In this document: piece after piece, positions 13,990 through 16,088 of the stretch | Numbering within the stretch: position 1 is the first letter of the stretch | Layout of the letters: the number at the start of each line of letters is the position of its first letter | Origin: Methanomassiliicoccaceae archaeon UBA480 | GTDB lineage: Archaea > Thermoplasmatota > Thermoplasmata > Methanomassiliicoccales > Methanomethylophilaceae | Reading direction: 5' to 3' | DNA: 16,088 bases | NCBI GenBank assembly: GCA_002506425.1 | Contig: DAXO01000007.1 | Location: 2,707 to 18,794 of the forward strand | The notes under the pieces: generated by a model | Databases searched by the model: none | Seen by the model: the letters and a program-made list of their open reading frames with translations, nothing else | What the model was told of the DNA's origin: nothing | Program-made: the position numbers and the translations under genes

Positions 13990-15348
13990 TCATTCATCGG
14001 ACAGATCCGCAGCCACTAGCGGCGCCATATACAGAGGAAGGGTCAGGATCCTGTTCATGGATCCCATGTTGCAATCGCCCAGTTTGTAGCAGATGTCTAC
14101 ATCCCGGTTCTTCTCGTCGCTCATCACGGACTTGGCCGATTTCGTATTCCCTGTATACGCCTTGACCTCTATCAGACAGATCCTTCCGGAGTGAGCGGAT
14201 ACGAAATCGATCTCGAGCCCGCTGTCCTTGCGATAATAGTACAGCTTGACGCCGTTCTCGATCAATATGTCCGAGATCACATTCTCGAACACGGCACCCT
14301 TGTACGTGTACAGGTCTCCCGACAGGATGCTCGAATATGTCCCGCGATCCAGCATGGAGACGAACAGACCCGTGTCGGCCATGTAAACCTTGAAGGCTGA
14401 ATCGTCTCTGTTCCCATTCAGAGGCAATTGAAGCCTCGAGAGATTGTAGGACAGGTTGATCAATCCGTAATCCGACAGCCATTGGATGGCGGATGAATAT
14501 GTCTTCCCCCGAGCATTCTTCGAGATCAGGGAATACTGGAATTTCTTGTTCTCTTTGCTCAGCTGGGAGGGGATGGACTCCAGAACATGGTTTATGCGTC
14601 CGAGCATCTCCACGTCCGTTGTTTCGTTCCCGTTCTCATCCAGATACTTCCCGAAGTCGTCACGATACTGCTCCAGCAGATCGCGCTGCTCCGTTCTCAC
14701 GGCGTTCATGTCGTTCCTATTCACGAACGTGTCCACTACGGACGGCATCCCCCCTACGCAAATGTATTCGCGGAAACGGGACATCAGGGTGGAATGGATC
14801 GGTTCATCCACAGGCTTCCTTCCTTGGTAGCATTCGCGTATATGATCCAGGATTTGAGGTTGGATGCCTCTCGCCCAAAGAAACTCTTCGAAATCCATAG
14901 GATACATGCGTATCGTGTGTTCGAAACCTACGGGTATGTCGCGGTCCTTGCGATTGTATCCTCTGATTCCGAGAAGCGAACCGGTGGCTATGACATCGTA
15001 ACGTCCGTCTTCGATGAAGGATTTGATGCTGAAGCGCGCCCTGGCACACTCCTGTATCTCGTCCATCACGATGACCGTTTTTCCCGGAACGAATCTCGCA
15101 TCCGGCAATACCGCGGTGAGTCTGAGTGATATGGCATCTATGTCGATATCGCCTTCGAAAGCGGATTTGGCTGAGACGATCTTCTTGAAGTCCACATAGA
15201 CGACGTTCTCGTAGTGCTTGGAAGCGAATTGCTTGACGGCGACGGTTTTCCCTACTTGCCTCAATCCTTTGACCACTGCGGCCTTCTTCCTGCACAATCC
15301 GGATTCCTTCCACGCAAGAAGTGCATCGGCGATCTTCCTTCTGAACAC
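13990..15348 (-). CDS. AAA ATPase with DUF4143 nuclease-like C-terminus
   Basis: This is a member of the large archaeal/bacterial AAA_14-DUF4143 family. Walker A (GLRQVGKT) lies at residues 28-35 and Walker B (VIVMDEIQE) near 92-100. An STAND-like middle part follows. The C-terminal DUF4143 has a PD-(D/E)xK-like core, GLEIDFVS...RICLIEVKAYTG, near 375-400. Function is unclear; these are often mobile, multicopy genes proposed to act in defence or toxin-antitoxin-like roles. I chose the GTG at 15348 (product MFRRKIADALLAWK) because the TATA box at 15368-15377 is about 26 bp upstream and the family begins with such a sequence; TTG 15357 is the alternative. GC content and codon choice are lower than in the neighbours, suggesting acquisition. 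It ends at TGA. Confidence 0.88.
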   Translation of the reverse strand: MFRRKIADALLAWKESGLCRKKAAVVKGLRQVGKTVAVKQFASKHYENVVYVDFKKIVSAKSAFEGDIDIDAISLRLTAVLPDARFVPGKTVIVMDEIQECARARFSIKSFIEDGRYDVIATGSLLGIRGYNRKDRDIPVGFEHTIRMYPMDFEEFLWARGIQPQILDHIRECYQGRKPVDEPIHSTLMSRFREYICVGGMPSVVDTFVNRNDMNAVRTEQRDLLEQYRDDFGKYLDENGNETTDVEMLGRINHVLESIPSQLSKENKKFQYSLISKNARGKTYSSAIQWLSDYGLINLSYNLSRLQLPLNGNRDDSAFKVYMADTGLFVSMLDRGTYSSILSGDLYTYKGAVFENVISDILIENGVKLYYYRKDSGLEIDFVSAHSGRICLIEVKAYTGNTKSAKSVMSDEKNRDVDICYKLGDCNMGSMNRILTLPLYMAPLVAADLSDE

Positions 15349-15367
15349 GATCTGCAATCCAGATAAG

Positions 15368-15377
15368 TTTATAAAAC
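15368..15377 (-). promoter_or_regulatory. TATA box of the ATPase gene
   Basis: GTTTTATAAA on the minus strand is about 26 bp before the GTG start, which implies a leaderless transcript. The first of three direct repeats begins at its upstream edge. Confidence 0.6.
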
Positions 15378-15459
15378 ATTTTCCAAGGGAGTTTTTTCAA
15401 TTTCGTTACATTTTCCAAGGGAGTTTTTCCAAATTTGATACATTTTCCAAGGGAGTTCA
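15376..15459. repeat. Three direct repeats with 32-bp period upstream of the ATPase gene
   Basis: The 18-bp core ACATTTTCCAAGGGAGTT begins at 15376, 15408 and 15440, exactly 32 bp apart (about three helical turns). The 14 bp between cores are partly conserved and AT-rich in the first two copies. Their place immediately upstream of the ATPase TATA box suggests phased binding sites for a regulator, possibly the ATPase itself. They are not coding repeats, because a 32-bp period shifts frame each time. Confidence 0.75.
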
Positions 15460-15610
15460 GGTCAATCACCAGCTCTTTGCATGCTCTGACGAGTCTGGAA
15501 GACACCCTTATGACCTTTGGAATCCTCATGTTGATGGCTCATAGAACTTCAAGCAAGATTACATCCCAACAGGTGTTGCCTATCAAAAGGGCCGGTTCCG
15601 ACTCCGGGGT

Positions 15611-15841
15611 TCACGACTCGAAGTCAAGTAGCTCATGATCCGGATCCAGGAGAACCGCATCATCGTCGGGCTCGGCAACACCTTCGGTATAACGACTGAA
15701 GACCGTTATGCGTCTTGCTTCACAGTGTTGCGTGATCAGAACAATGGCGGATGCCATCTGTTCAAAGTGTACCTCTTCGCCTCCTGCAAGAGGCTCTGAT
15801 ACAATCCAACAACTCCATGAAATCAGGCCCTTATGAGGCAT
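15611..15841 (-). CDS. Possible small hypothetical protein or gene remnant
   Basis: A 76-aa frame starts MPHKGLISW and ends in an acidic tail, DDDAVLLDPDHELLDFES, followed by TGA. It has no in-frame CGA, like the accepted genes, and the acidic C-terminus looks protein-like. However, there is no clear ribosome site or promoter, no family is recognised and composition is only weakly coding. It may be the 3' end of a decayed gene. Confidence 0.25.
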   Translation of the reverse strand: MPHKGLISWSCWIVSEPLAGGEEVHFEQMASAIVLITQHCEARRITVFSRYTEGVAEPDDDAVLLDPDHELLDFES

Positions 15842-16066
15842 TCAGGGTGTTTCAAAGACATGGATGCAGGATTCGTAGCCGTCTTCATGATATCGATCCT
15901 GTTAGACGATAAATGCAATCTCGATGCATTTCGGCATGCGGTGCAGATCGCGGGAAACTATGTATTCGGAGAAGGTGCAGTCTGTTGTATCTCTATACGA
16001 TAATGTAGAGATGTTCACTCAACAGGTATACGTGATACAAACAGGATATGATACGTGTAGATTACA

Positions 16067-16088
16067 TCGTCTACAATATTGTAGACGA
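16067..16088. repeat. Perfect 22-bp palindrome at the window edge
   Basis: The half-site TCGTCTACAAT is followed directly by its reverse complement ATTGTAGACGA. The symmetry and AT-rich centre suit a dimeric repressor operator, but the neighbouring gene lies outside the window. Confidence 0.6.

Larger units (their letters stand above)
15460..16088. other. AT-richer accessory stretch at right edge
   Basis: Apart from one possible small ORF (15611-15841, minus) I see no supported gene. Several short minus-strand peptides with broken frames (for example between about 15720 and 15890) could be remains of a decayed gene. The composition differs from the GC-rich left part. A perfect 22-bp palindrome closes the window. 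Confidence 0.4.

Noticed and set aside
13697..13993. 98-aa minus-strand ORF after the ATPase
   Set aside because: It has no motif and a weak coding pattern, and it contains in-frame CGA near its start, unlike all supported genes.
377..15348. In-frame TAG (pyrrolysine) or TGA (selenocysteine) read-through codons
   Set aside because: I looked because Methanomassiliicoccales use pyrrolysine. No accepted gene is interrupted by TAG or TGA.
15376..15459. CRISPR array
   Set aside because: There are only three cores, with partly similar 14-bp intervals too short for spacers and no cas genes, next to a promoter.

Overview
This window looks like chromosomal DNA from a methanogen-type euryarchaeon, most probably a gut-associated member of the Methanomassiliicoccales/Thermoplasmata. 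That assignment is inferred. The supporting evidence is archaeal TATA boxes about 26 bp upstream of start codons (several genes appear leaderless), GGTGAT Shine-Dalgarno sites, AGG/ATA-rich codon use in GC-rich DNA, a CCA-encoding tRNA-Thr, an archaeal-lipid reductase, a corrinoid adenosyltransferase and a bile salt hydrolase.

Layout. 1-98: start of an FKBP-type prolyl isomerase (minus). 226-300: tRNA-Thr(UGU). 377-1956 (minus): a two-gene unit of a possible winged-helix regulator and a bile salt hydrolase. 2179-3495 (minus): a membrane-anchored transglutaminase-like protein. 3616-6140 (plus): a lipid unit of cardiolipin synthase and geranylgeranyl reductase. 6224-7250 (plus): a triple zinc-ribbon protein and a nicotinamidase-type hydrolase. 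7251-8351 (minus): a prephenate-dehydratase-like protein and a coiled-coil protein. 8458-8691 (plus): a small Cys-rich protein. 8683-9588 (minus): a DUF5685-type protein. 9719-11178 (plus): a 12-cysteine peptide followed by a radical SAM/SPASM enzyme, a candidate RiPP pair. 11170-13603 (minus): MetA, CysK and CobO. 13990-15348 (minus): an AAA/DUF4143 ATPase of lower GC, preceded by three 32-bp-spaced repeats. The last ~700 bp are AT-richer, gene-poor and accessory-looking.

The main observation concerns gene ends. Seven well-formed genes (nicotinamidase, coiled-coil protein, Cys-rich protein, DUF5685 protein, radical SAM enzyme, MetA, CobO) have no TAA/TAG/TGA where they should end. Each has an in-frame CGA exactly there, and an eighth (geranylgeranyl reductase) probably does too. 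Read conventionally, these frames run hundreds of bases into antisense of the next gene, or fuse CobO to CysK. Reading every CDS by hand, I found no CGA inside any gene, out of roughly 300 Arg codons. The other genes end in TGA or TAA. CGA is confined to the last gene of each inferred transcription unit, and all operon-internal genes keep TGA/TAA. The simplest reading is that CGA acts as a stop, either by sense-to-stop reassignment or by C-to-U editing to UGA. A sequence artefact is the main rival. In the annotation below I end those genes at CGA and say so each time.
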